Source: JACOMS01 sp964352785
GTDB lineage: Bacteria > Pseudomonadota > Alphaproteobacteria > Caulobacterales > Maricaulaceae
Direction of reading: 5' to 3'
Assembly (NCBI GenBank): GCA_964352785.1
Contig: CAYGTI010000012.1
Location: forward strand, 22,283-86,282
DNA length: 64,000 bases
How positions within the stretch are numbered: the stretch's first letter is position 1; every line of letters begins with the position of its first letter. Shown here in pieces: positions 34,736 through 42,650 of the stretch. The notes beneath the pieces are model-generated. The model was not told the DNA's origin and ran no database searches. It saw nothing but the letters and a program-made list of their open reading frames with translations. Made by a program: the position numbers and the translations under genes.

Positions 34736-35773
34736 ATGGATATGAACCCAAGAAAACTTTACGATATTTTTGCGCGGCGTGATACGTCATACGAGGCCTT
34801 GTTTTTCATGGGTGTGACGAGCACTGGAATATTTTGTCGTCCGGGGTGCCCGGCGCGGCTACCCAAACCGGAAAACTGCACCTTTCACCGCACGGCAAAA
34901 GAGGCCTTGGAGGCAGGATACCGGGCTTGTCGCCGTTGTCACCCCATGCGCCTGCCCGGGGAGGCCTCAAATTTGATCAAATCGCTGATTAACCTCGTCG
35001 AAGAAGATCCGGAGCGTAAATGGTCAGAGCAAGACTTGGTGGCTCGAAATATAGATCCTTCAACGGCGCGCCGTCAGTTTAAATCGCGATTTGGCATGAC
35101 CTTTTCTGATTATGCGAGACGTCGCCGTATGGCCCGGGCGACAAACGCCATCCACAAAGGTGAGCCCGTGATCGAAGCGCAACTCTCGGCGGGGTATAAT
35201 TCACCCAGTGGCTTTCGTGCGGCGTTTTCCAAAACCTTTGGCTGCGCTCCCAAGGGCTGTACGGCCTCTCCCCTTATGATCGAATGGATCGATACAGACC
35301 TCGGCCCGATGATGGCAATTTGTGACGATTCGCATTTATGGCTACTTGAATTCACAGTACGTAAAAATATGCAGCGCCAATTAGAACGCCTAGCAAAAGT
35401 GCACCGCCGGGCCATCATCCCGGGACGCACACAGATAACCGATCAAATAGAATCTGAGCTCAACTCTTATTTTTCTGGAAACCTTAGAATATTTGAAACG
35501 CCTTTGGCGATGACTGGCACCGCGTTTCAAAAGTCTGTCTGGCAAGCCTTGTGTGACATTCCTTACGGGGAAACACGGTCATATACACAGTTGGCGCAAT
35601 TGGTCGGAAATGAAAAAGCTGTCCGTGCAGTGGCCAGCTCCAACGCCAATAACGGCTTAGCATTGATTGTGCCTTGCCACAGGGTTATTGCCAAAGGCGG
35701 CGGACTTGGCGGATATGCGGGCGGGCTCGATAAAAAAAACTGGCTCATTGCGCATGAAACGCGGCATGTTTAA
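34736..35773 (+). CDS. ada: Bifunctional Ada: DNA alkylation repair protein and AraC-type activator
   Basis: This protein of about 346 residues has three parts: an N-terminal Ada zinc domain with the Cys ligands FCRPGCPAR and CRRCHP, an AraC-type helix-turn-helix (about 85-180), and the C-terminal methyltransferase with the acceptor in IVPCHRVI. It repairs O6-methylguanine and phosphotriesters, and methylation converts it into an activator of the adaptive response. The start at 34736 or 34742 is preferred over GTG 34715. tag, another alkylation repair gene, lies elsewhere in the window. Confidence 0.94.
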   Translation: MDMNPRKLYDIFARRDTSYEALFFMGVTSTGIFCRPGCPARLPKPENCTFHRTAKEALEAGYRACRRCHPMRLPGEASNLIKSLINLVEEDPERKWSEQDLVARNIDPSTARRQFKSRFGMTFSDYARRRRMARATNAIHKGEPVIEAQLSAGYNSPSGFRAAFSKTFGCAPKGCTASPLMIEWIDTDLGPMMAICDDSHLWLLEFTVRKNMQRQLERLAKVHRRAIIPGRTQITDQIESELNSYFSGNLRIFETPLAMTGTAFQKSVWQALCDIPYGETRSYTQLAQLVGNEKAVRAVASSNANNGLALIVPCHRVIAKGGGLGGYAGGLDKKNWLIAHETRHV

Positions 35774-35836
35774 GCTTGTCGCCCCGCGTCAAAATCCCCA
35801 TATATTTTTAGAATAACGCCCGTTATAAGCGGCGGG

Positions 35837-37399
35837 ATGTTAAATACGCTATCGATATTTTTTCGCATGCTTCGCACGGGATGGGTTTTGATCCGGCATG
35901 ACGCGCTCATCCCCGCGGAATATGCAGGCCGCGTACCATGGTTTATGCGCATGGCCGGCGGTTTGTCGCGTTTGTTCGCCATTCGAGGCCGCGCTGACAA
36001 TCCAGGTGAGCGGTTTGCAAATGCGCTCGAAAAGCTGGGCCCGGCCTATATTAAATTTGGCCAGATATTATCCACACGCGGTGATATGCTAGATCCTGTT
36101 TTCATTAAAGGCCTGACGCGTCTCAAGGATAACGTTCCGCCGTTTCCCATGGCAAAGGCCGAAGCGATGCTGGAAGCAGAATGGGGCGGGCCTTGGACAG
36201 AAAAGCTGACTTCTCTGTCTGAGCCCATCGCTGCAGCCTCTGTCGCGCAGGTTCACAAAGGCTTTTTGAAGTCTGGTGAGACAGTTGCAGTCAAGATTTT
36301 ACGGCCCAATATCCGCAAAGCTATGCAGCAAGATATGGATGTGCTGCGCATGGTGGCTAATCTGGCAGAATTTATCGTCCCGGAAACACGCCGTTTGGGG
36401 CCAAAAATATTTATTGAAACGGCTGGGCGAGCTGTGATGCTTGAACTGGACTTACGGTTGGAAGCTGCCGCCGCCTCAGAGCTAACAGATCCGGCGGTTG
36501 AAACCGGTCTATATCTCGTCCCGGAGATTTATTGGGGGCTAGGCGGTAAAGATGTTCTGGTCACAGAGTGGATCGACGGAAAGGCTGTTTCTGATGATGC
36601 CATTCTGACCGACCCGGCCTATGATCCGAAAGAGCTTGCGCGCAAAATCATGCAATCTTTTCTGGCGTGCTCGTTTGATTATGGAGTTTTTCATGCGGAT
36701 ATGCATGAGGGCAATATGATTGTGAATGACGAGGGCGACCTTGTGCTCATTGATTTTGGAATATTGGGCCGTCTATCCCCGCGTGAGCAACGTTTCCACG
36801 CCGAAATCCTGTATGGGTTTTTGAAGCGGGACTATTTACGTATTGCTGAGGTGCATTTTGAGGCAGGATATGTGCCACGTCATCACGGCATTGAAGACTT
36901 TGCGTCCGCGCTTCGTGCGGTGGGTGAGCCTATTTTTGGGAAAACGGCCTCTGATGTATCGATGAGCAAAGTATTGTTACAGCTATTTGAGATCACAGAA
37001 ATTTTTGATATGAAAATGCAGCCGCAACTTATCATGCTGCAAAAAACCATGATGCAAACCGAGGGGGTTTGTCGCCGCCTTGATCCGGATTTTGATATGT
37101 GGGGCACCGCCGCGCCGATCGTGGAGGCGTCCATGCGCCGTGAATTGGGCCCGGAAGGCCGCATAGGTGATCTTTTAGACGGGCTTGACCGCGCGAGGCG
37201 TACACTTGAAAAACTCCCAGATGCGACTGAAAATATCGCCGCGCTTGCCAAAGCTTGGGTGGATGGCGAGGTCGATTTGTCAAAAACTCCTCATCCGCAC
37301 CCCAAAGAGATACGCCGCGGCCTGATGAAAGGGTTTGCATGGGCTGGCCTTGGCGCTGTAGTAACTCTGGGCGGTGTTTGGGCCGCTTCCCAATTCTAG
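35837..37399 (+). CDS. ubiB: UbiB family protein kinase-like ubiquinone biosynthesis factor
   Basis: This 520-residue atypical kinase/ATPase (ABC1/ADCK family) is needed for ubiquinone biosynthesis. It has the KxGQ motif IKFGQILSTRGD, the Ala-rich loop AAASVAQVHKG, the lysine VAVKILRP, and FHADMHEGNM with IDFGILGRL. A C-terminal hydrophobic end (about 500-518) anchors it in the membrane. The order ubiB-coaBC-dut is common in alphaproteobacteria. Confidence 0.95.
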   Translation: MLNTLSIFFRMLRTGWVLIRHDALIPAEYAGRVPWFMRMAGGLSRLFAIRGRADNPGERFANALEKLGPAYIKFGQILSTRGDMLDPVFIKGLTRLKDNVPPFPMAKAEAMLEAEWGGPWTEKLTSLSEPIAAASVAQVHKGFLKSGETVAVKILRPNIRKAMQQDMDVLRMVANLAEFIVPETRRLGPKIFIETAGRAVMLELDLRLEAAAASELTDPAVETGLYLVPEIYWGLGGKDVLVTEWIDGKAVSDDAILTDPAYDPKELARKIMQSFLACSFDYGVFHADMHEGNMIVNDEGDLVLIDFGILGRLSPREQRFHAEILYGFLKRDYLRIAEVHFEAGYVPRHHGIEDFASALRAVGEPIFGKTASDVSMSKVLLQLFEITEIFDMKMQPQLIMLQKTMMQTEGVCRRLDPDFDMWGTAAPIVEASMRRELGPEGRIGDLLDGLDRARRTLEKLPDATENIAALAKAWVDGEVDLSKTPHPHPKEIRRGLMKGFAWAGLGAVVTLGGVWAASQF

Positions 37400-37408
37400 T
37401 CAGGCAGT

Positions 37409-38617
37409 ATGGCGAAACGTATTTTACTTATTATCGGCGGAGGAATAGCGGCCTATAAGTCGCTATTTCTAATCCGTGTGCTGGCCAAGCGCGGGATCAA
37501 AACATCTGTTATTATAACGCGGGGCGGGTGTGAATTTGTTACGCCGCTCTCTGCGGGCGGCTTGTCCGGGGAACGGGTTTTTACGGATTTGTTTGACCTG
37601 ACAGACGAAGCCGAGATGGGGCATATTGAACTTTCACGTTCTGCAGATCTCGTGGTTGTCGCCCCAGCTACAGCAGATATCTTGGCAAAGGCTGCGCACG
37701 GTATTGCCAATGACTTGGCTAGCACGACTTTGATGGCAACGGATAAGCGTGTGCTCTTTGCGCCGGCTATGAATGTACGCATGTGGGACGCGCCCGCCAC
37801 GCAGCGCAACGTGCAAACGCTGAAAAAGGACGGTGCCTTGTTTGTTGGGCCTGATGCGGGTGCCATGGCATGCGGTGAATTTGGCGATGGCCGTATGACT
37901 GAACCAGAAGTTATCGCTGACACCATCGAAGCGGCTCTGGCTGGCGATATGACACTCGATACATTACGTGGGGCTAAGCCTCTTTTGGGGAAAACCGCGC
38001 TTGTCACAGCGGGGCCGACACGTGAACCTATTGATCCCGTTAGGTATCTTTCGAATCACTCATCTGGAAAACAGGGTTATGCTATCGCGAGCGCCTTGGC
38101 TGACCTTGGCGCTAATGTTACGCTTGTCTCGGGTCCCGTGAGTATAGCGCCGCCATTGGGGGTAAAGTTGAGGCGCGTCGAAACTGCGCGTGAGATGCTA
38201 AAGGCTTGCGAAGACGCATGGCCGGAGGATGTTTTTGTCTCGGTTGCTGCCGTCGCCGATTGGCGCCCGGACAATATGTCAGAGCGTAAACTTAAGAAAG
38301 ACAAGGCTGGTATCCCGCCGTTAAAGCTCGTTGAAAATCCTGATATATTACGGACATTATCCCGGGCCAAAAACCGACCAACATTGATTGTAGGTTTTGC
38401 CGCCGAAACCAATGATATTATAAATCATGCCCGCGCTAAATTATCAAAAAAAGGCTGTGACTGGATTGTCGCAAACGATGTGTCCGGCGATGTGATGGGA
38501 GGTGACCAAAACAGTATGATTTTGGTAACGCCCAGCGGTGAAGAAGTTTGGCCGAAAGAGACTAAACAGGCAGCGGCCCGCCGACTTGCAAACAGAATTG
38601 CCGAGGAGTTTTCATGA
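37409..38617 (+). CDS. coaBC: Bifunctional phosphopantothenoylcysteine decarboxylase/synthetase CoaBC
   Basis: This 402-residue flavoprotein makes 4'-phosphopantetheine for CoA. The CoaC part (1-190) has the active-site His in MGHIELS, the APAMN motif and the Cys in AMACGEFG. The CoaB part (190-400) has TAGPTREPIDPVR, NHSSGKQG and VAAVADWRP. It starts ten bases after ubiB and overlaps the next gene by four bases. Confidence 0.97.
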   Translation: MAKRILLIIGGGIAAYKSLFLIRVLAKRGIKTSVIITRGGCEFVTPLSAGGLSGERVFTDLFDLTDEAEMGHIELSRSADLVVVAPATADILAKAAHGIANDLASTTLMATDKRVLFAPAMNVRMWDAPATQRNVQTLKKDGALFVGPDAGAMACGEFGDGRMTEPEVIADTIEAALAGDMTLDTLRGAKPLLGKTALVTAGPTREPIDPVRYLSNHSSGKQGYAIASALADLGANVTLVSGPVSIAPPLGVKLRRVETAREMLKACEDAWPEDVFVSVAAVADWRPDNMSERKLKKDKAGIPPLKLVENPDILRTLSRAKNRPTLIVGFAAETNDIINHARAKLSKKGCDWIVANDVSGDVMGGDQNSMILVTPSGEEVWPKETKQAAARRLANRIAEEFS

Positions 38618-39159
38618 AAAAAATACTGATTATTTTGCCGTTCTGTCTCGCAGCATTTGTTTTGCCAGCCCATGCGGACAATATTGCGGCTTGCGAAGTT
38701 GTTCTAATGGAACCCGTTCTTAAAGACGGGATAGATACAGGCGCGAAAATGGCCTCCTTTCGCCCGGCGGTAGCTTTTATGAGCAGTGTCTATGATGATG
38801 AAGACGGGGTTCTTAAGACGCTAGATGGGTATGATATTCGAGGTGTGATGTGCGAACGTAGATATGTGATCCCTACATTGCGGGATTTTCCGATTTTAGC
38901 TACAGGGCTACCTCTGGCAATGTCTGAAAATTTCGACAGTCCTGACAGTCGTCTCATGACAACTTTTTACAAGGATAGTGAATTCCAGTACACGTATCAG
39001 GGGCCACCTTTATCACCCTCCGAAGAGGCTAAGCTCAAAGATGTCATCGATATTTTTAATCTACAGCCACATGGTTTGTCTGTCGGCGAAGCGGTTGATG
39101 ACACAAATACTGTGTTGGCAGACCAAGCGACCGCAGAAAACCAGAAAGACGTAAAATGA
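38614..39159 (+). CDS. Secreted protein of unknown function
   Basis: This 181-residue protein has a clear Sec signal peptide (1-21, cleavage after AHA) and a mature part with two cysteines (ACEVVL and VMCERRY), likely forming a disulfide. I know no family. It overlaps coaBC at its start (ATGA) and dut at its end by four bases, so it is translated from the ubiB-coaBC-dut operon even though an exported protein has no evident link to CoA or dUTP metabolism. Confidence 0.8.
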   Translation: MKKILIILPFCLAAFVLPAHADNIAACEVVLMEPVLKDGIDTGAKMASFRPAVAFMSSVYDDEDGVLKTLDGYDIRGVMCERRYVIPTLRDFPILATGLPLAMSENFDSPDSRLMTTFYKDSEFQYTYQGPPLSPSEEAKLKDVIDIFNLQPHGLSVGEAVDDTNTVLADQATAENQKDVK

Positions 39160-39617
39160 GTGCTGTAACGCCCCTGATTGAATTTAAATGCCTTGAGCAT
39201 TTTGATGACCTTGAGTTGCCGTCTTATGAAACAGCTTTGGCAGCGGGCGCTGATTTGCGGGCTGCTTTAGGGAGAACCCCTATGGTGCTTGAGCCCGGGC
39301 AACGCGGCCTTGTACCTACAGGCTTTTGCATGGCGCTACCCGCGGGTTTTGAAGCGCAAATCCGTCCGCGCTCAGGCTTGGCATTTAAGCACGGCCTGAC
39401 ATGCTTAAACACGCCAGGTACGATTGATGCGGATTATCGCGGCGAGGTGAAAGTTCTTTTGATCAATCACGGCGCGGAGCCTTTCACGATTTATCATGGT
39501 GAGCGCATTGCACAAATGATAATTGCCCCGGTTGTTCAAGCTAATTTTAAAGCCGTGTCACAGCTATCAGAAACGCGCCGCGGATCAGGCGGCTTTGGTA
39601 GTACCGGCAGGGCCTAA
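39156..39617 (+). CDS. dut: dUTP diphosphatase
   Basis: This 153-residue trimeric dUTPase has motifs 1-5: AGADLRAAL, RSGLAFKHG, the uridine-binding GTIDADYRGE, RIAQMI and the C-terminal RGSGGFGSTG. It removes dUTP and makes dUMP for thymidylate. Its last 33 bases overlap the 3' end of a DoxX-like gene on the opposite strand. Confidence 0.97.
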   Translation: MSAVTPLIEFKCLEHFDDLELPSYETALAAGADLRAALGRTPMVLEPGQRGLVPTGFCMALPAGFEAQIRPRSGLAFKHGLTCLNTPGTIDADYRGEVKVLLINHGAEPFTIYHGERIAQMIIAPVVQANFKAVSQLSETRRGSGGFGSTGRA

Positions 39618-39983
39618 AGACTTTTGTTTCCAAATTGCCCAGCCCATCCAGATTAAGAAAAACTGTATGAAAACGCGAATAATTGCCGCGCTATGCGGGG
39701 TAATGGCGGGGCTTTCGCGAAACAAATCCCAAACATGCAGCGGTAGAAAAGCTAAACATAAAAGGCTAAAGCCTAATCCTGCGATAGCCCGTGTTCGTGG
39801 CCATAAAATAGCAAGGCCGATGAAAAGTTCTGGTACGCCTGTTGCGTAAACAACGAACTTTTTGGGCAGAAAGTCAGGTACAAGCGCATAGAAAAACTCT
39901 GGCTTGAAAAAGTGGCTTATAGCTCCAGCCAGCATCCAAAAGGCAATAAGCCCGATAGCTGCGTAAGTTAAAAACTTTCTCAT
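39585..39983 (-). CDS. DoxX-like small membrane protein
   Basis: This 132-residue protein has about four membrane helices with a DoxX/DUF4395-like pattern (AGAISHFFKPEFFYALVP, VYATGVPELFIGLAILWP). Function is unknown; members of the superfamily associate with quinone or redox processes. It is two bases after a 71-residue membrane protein on the same strand and overlaps dut by 33 bp tail to tail. Confidence 0.7.
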   Translation of the reverse strand: MRKFLTYAAIGLIAFWMLAGAISHFFKPEFFYALVPDFLPKKFVVYATGVPELFIGLAILWPRTRAIAGLGFSLLCLAFLPLHVWDLFRESPAITPHSAAIIRVFIQFFLIWMGWAIWKQKSLGPAGTTKAA

Positions 39984-39984
39984 G

Positions 39985-40197
39985 TTATCGTCCTGTCTCT
40001 ATACCGAGTAAATTTACCACATGTACAAAGAGCATAAACCCAGTAGCGAGGCAGCCGAGGCTGATGATCATCCACGGAATAACCGGAGCCTTCAATCCGT
40101 CATGTTTTCTAAAGTTTCGCCAAAATGCAAAAACGCCAAGACCAGCGCAAAATAGCAAAGCGATGAGTGTATAAGCAAGATGATGTTCAGACGGCAT
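39985..40197 (-). CDS. Small two-span membrane protein
   Basis: This is a 70-residue protein with two hydrophobic helices (about 9-25 and 42-63) separated by a charged loop WRNFRKHDGLK. A GTG at 40209 would add four residues. I do not recognise it. It is followed directly by the DoxX-like gene and preceded by the broken glycosyltransferase, so the three were probably one transcript before the insertion. Confidence 0.65.
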   Translation of the reverse strand: MPSEHHLAYTLIALLFCAGLGVFAFWRNFRKHDGLKAPVIPWMIISLGCLATGFMLFVHVVNLLGIETGR

Positions 40198-40226
40198 GAG
40201 AGTTCTCACGGGTTATGGGCGTTAGT

Positions 40227-40835
40227 TTAAGTGGCGGCGTCTTTATCACCATGTTCCGTCTTGTTCCAGTGGAAAGGCCGCCGCTTTAACTCAACAAGTG
40301 CTTTTAGCGTTGGGCCAAAAAGCCCTAACCAATATAGCGGCATTCCAAGTGTTGATATAATTAGCTTTGGCCGCCCAAGCCGCACAGCTCCAGTGATACC
40401 AATAATAATACCTGCAACATAACAACTTAGCAGGCTTGCAGATAATATAACGGGTAATGATGGGCCGTTTTCAGACAATGCCGCATAAATCCAAATCAGC
40501 ATGACCATCATAATGCCGGGTAGGTGAAAGAGGCCTGTTATAAGTGTGATGCCAAGTGTGAGTTGCAGTGTGATGATGCGCGAAAACCCATACAGCCCGC
40601 CGGGTACAAGCGGGTGCTTCATGTGGGTTACCCAAGTTTGCATGTAACCTTTCATCCAGCGGGTGCGTTGATAATTCCATTGTTTAAGGCGTGATACAGC
40701 TTCCTCGGCTGTCGGTTGAGTTATGTATCCAAGCTTCCAGCCGTAAGCGGCGAGGCGAAAGCTTAAATCTGCATCTTCGGTTACATTATAGGCATCCCAT
40801 GCCCCGACTTGTTCCAGCGCGCTTCGCCGGATGTG
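40227..40835 (-). pseudogene. Glycosyltransferase family 2, C-terminal part cut off by the IS
   Basis: Continuing the frame of the 142-codon piece upstream to the IS edge gives the second half of a processive-type GT2: GAWDAYNVTEDADLSFRL with the catalytic TED (283-285 of the restored protein), QRTRW (320-324, the QxxRW motif), then three membrane segments. It is the direct continuation of the N-terminal piece at 43740-44539: joined across one target-site copy the two make 466 codons without a stop. This half has no start codon of its own at the natural place, so activity is lost. Confidence 0.9.
40828..40835. repeat. Target-site duplication, left copy (CGGATGTG)
   Basis: The 8 bp next to the left IS end equal the 8 bp next to its right end (43740-43747). 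Eight base pairs is the expected duplication length for IS1595-family elements. Confidence 0.95.
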
Positions 40836-40860
40836 CGGACTTATGTAGCAAACGCAGGAA
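40836..40860. repeat. Left terminal inverted repeat of the IS
   Basis: The 25 bp starting CGGACTTATGTAGC are the exact reverse complement of 43715-43739. There is no mismatch between the ends. Confidence 0.95.
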
Positions 40861-40902
40861 CATTCTGACTGATTATCACCTGTTATGTCGCTATGCTAGG
40901 GC

Positions 40903-41364
40903 ATGGCTCACTATTCCCGCATTACAGACTTCACAGAGACGCAGAACGGCTTGCTAAAGAAGCGCGGGGAACTGTTTAACGAGGCCGAGGGCATTATGGA
41001 GCGCCTTGCAGAGATTAAGAACGACATACAGGCGTTTGATAAGGCGCTGATAGCACTAGGATATAAAGGCGATCTGGACGCCGCTATGCCAAGGCAACGC
41101 CGCCACGTCATATTCGGACGTGGTGAACTCCTAGACGCCCTTATGCTTGAATTACGGCTTGCCGAGGGGCCGCTCAAGAGCCGTGAACTGGCGCAGAACG
41201 TCCTAGCGTCCAGTGGTTCGGATATTCGGGATAGACGCGCCGTGACGGATTTAACGCGCCGCGTGTCGAAGTGTTTAAAAACACAAAGGGAAAAGGGTGC
41301 AATAATCGGCAGACAAAATGAAAGCCGGAATATTGAATGGCAGATTAGGCCGCGAGTGGGTTAG
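40903..41364 (+). CDS. IS passenger protein of unknown function (153 aa)
   Basis: This 153-residue soluble protein has a coiled-coil-like N-terminal half (residues 10-55, Glu/Lys/Leu-rich, e.g. KKRGELFNEAEGIMERLAEI) followed by a basic region VIFGRGELLDALMLEL and a segment that could be a winged helix (LKSRELAQNVLAS to TRRVSKCLKTQREKGAI). The second half reads like a small DNA-binding domain, but I cannot name a family. It begins 42 bp inside the left inverted repeat and its end overlaps the transposase 3' end by 20 bp. Confidence 0.75.
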   Translation: MAHYSRITDFTETQNGLLKKRGELFNEAEGIMERLAEIKNDIQAFDKALIALGYKGDLDAAMPRQRRHVIFGRGELLDALMLELRLAEGPLKSRELAQNVLASSGSDIRDRRAVTDLTRRVSKCLKTQREKGAIIGRQNESRNIEWQIRPRVG

Positions 41365-42322
41365 ATGCCTTACGTTGCCAGTAGCCTTTGAATTTACGGC
41401 TTGTAGGGGCGATAAGAGCCGCGCGAGTGATACGGCGTGTTAACCCGCCCGTACAAGTCTTACGGTGATCTTCAAGCCATGCGGCGTGTTCTGCGTACTG
41501 GTAAAGATACTTAGGGCTAACCCAATGATGCTGACCACGTACCATTTTGCGCAGACGAGCAAAGTAGCTTTCAACCCAATTTGTATGAGCGCCGTTATGG
41601 CTATAGGCTTCACTGTGATTGATGCGCTCTGATTTATAGTCCCATTCTAGCGTGTCCCAATGTGTAGCTTCATCAGCGATGATTGTAGAGCCTTTGGCAA
41701 CAAGGCCAAGCGCGAGGTCAACGCCTTCTTTTTCGGTGCGGCGTACAAATGGCAATGTCCGGCCCATACGCTCACGCAGAGCGATTACAACGCGGCGGTT
41801 CGGTGAACGGTTGCCAAGCAAGCGGCGGTCTAGGCGGTCATTCTTGTAGTTTGATGGTCGTACCTTGCCGCCGATGTAACAACCGTCGATCTCGACTTCA
41901 CCTTGAAGCGTGTGCGTGTCGGTTTCGTCTGCCAAGGCTTCGCGCATCTTGTGACAAAGTACCCAAGCCGTTTTGTATTGAACGTCCATAGTACGTGAAA
42001 ATTGAACCGCGCTCATGCCCTTAGAGCCTGTCACGAATAGGCAGATAGCCGCTAGAAGGTCTGTGAAGTCCAGTTTGCGAGAGTGAAGGATAGTGCCGCT
42101 TGTAACGCTAAAATGATGCTTACAGGCTTTGCACTCAAACTTACGGCGGGACTTAATGTCATAGCTTTCAGGGCATCCACACTGCGGACACACAGCTTCG
42201 CCATCCGTTTCAGGCCAGCGAATCTGTCTGAAAAGGTCATAGGCGGCAGTTTCGCCCATCTTGTAAATCTTCTTTAGGCTTAGGCTTCTTGACTTTGCCG
42301 ATAAAAGAAAATGTTGTGACAT
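41345..42322 (-). CDS. IS1595-family transposase (ISXO2-like DDE)
   Basis: This 325-residue transposase has an N-terminal zinc ribbon (CPQCGC and CKAC, about 43-70), a helix-turn-helix-like FSRTMDVQYKTAWVLCHKM, and the DDE/N core of the IS1595/ISXO2 group: EIDGCYIGGK, ADEATHWDTLEWDY and NWVESYFARLRKM. It is full length and has no frameshift, so the element may be active. The start at 42322 is preceded by GGAG at eight bases, and one copy of the repeated operator-like motif overlaps this ribosome-binding region. Confidence 0.95.
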   Translation of the reverse strand: MSQHFLLSAKSRSLSLKKIYKMGETAAYDLFRQIRWPETDGEAVCPQCGCPESYDIKSRRKFECKACKHHFSVTSGTILHSRKLDFTDLLAAICLFVTGSKGMSAVQFSRTMDVQYKTAWVLCHKMREALADETDTHTLQGEVEIDGCYIGGKVRPSNYKNDRLDRRLLGNRSPNRRVVIALRERMGRTLPFVRRTEKEGVDLALGLVAKGSTIIADEATHWDTLEWDYKSERINHSEAYSHNGAHTNWVESYFARLRKMVRGQHHWVSPKYLYQYAEHAAWLEDHRKTCTGGLTRRITRAALIAPTSRKFKGYWQRKASNPLAA

Positions 42323-42414
42323 TGCACTATCTCCGTTGCATTATGCATCGTTTATAGTGTAAAAAGATTGTGAAGTAAACAGAAAAGCACTGTGGATAGT
42401 GCAAAATACACTAT
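42322..42414. promoter_or_regulatory. Operator-like motif cluster between transposase and DUF6471 genes
   Basis: Four copies of a TRCACTAT-type motif lie in the divergent gap: TTGCACTATC (42322-42331), ATAGTGTA (42354-42361, inverted), GATAGTGCAA (42395-42404, inverted) and TACACTAT (42407-42414). The first and third are exact 10-bp inverted copies, the second and fourth exact 8-bp inverted copies. One covers the transposase start region, two lie just before the DUF6471 ribosome-binding site. They look like binding sites for a repressor, possibly the DUF6471 protein. Confidence 0.6.
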
Positions 42415-42428
42415 GAAAGGTGCATTTT

Positions 42429-42650
42429 ATGGCCGATAGCCCTGAATATGAAACCAAAATAGCCCTGATACTCAAGAGTGAAATCAAAAGAGCCGGGTTA
42501 ACTTACGCCACTTTAACCGATAAATTGAACGAAATGGGCTTTGATGAAAAGGAAGCCAACGTCCGAAACAAGATCGGACGCGGCAAGTTTAGTGCGGCTT
42601 TTATGTTACAGTGTCTCGATGCAATCGGAGTACGGGATTTGCGGCTTTAG
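42429..42650 (+). CDS. DUF6471 domain protein, probable small DNA-binding regulator
   Basis: This 73-residue protein matches DUF6471: KIALILKSEIKRAGLTYATL, EKEANVRNKIGRGKFSAAF and CLDAIGVRDLRL. The layout resembles an HTH of the XRE class, so DNA binding is likely but unproven. ATG 42429 is chosen since AAAGGTG precedes it; GTG 42420 is possible. It is divergent from the transposase with a motif cluster between them, which suggests it represses the element. Its stop overlaps the 337-residue gene by four bases, tail to tail. Confidence 0.8.
   Translation: MADSPEYETKIALILKSEIKRAGLTYATLTDKLNEMGFDEKEANVRNKIGRGKFSAAFMLQCLDAIGVRDLRL

Noticed and set aside
39523..39849. Plus-strand frame (108 codons) across the dut end and DoxX-like gene
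   Set aside because: It overlaps two supported genes and its product has no features beyond basic composition.
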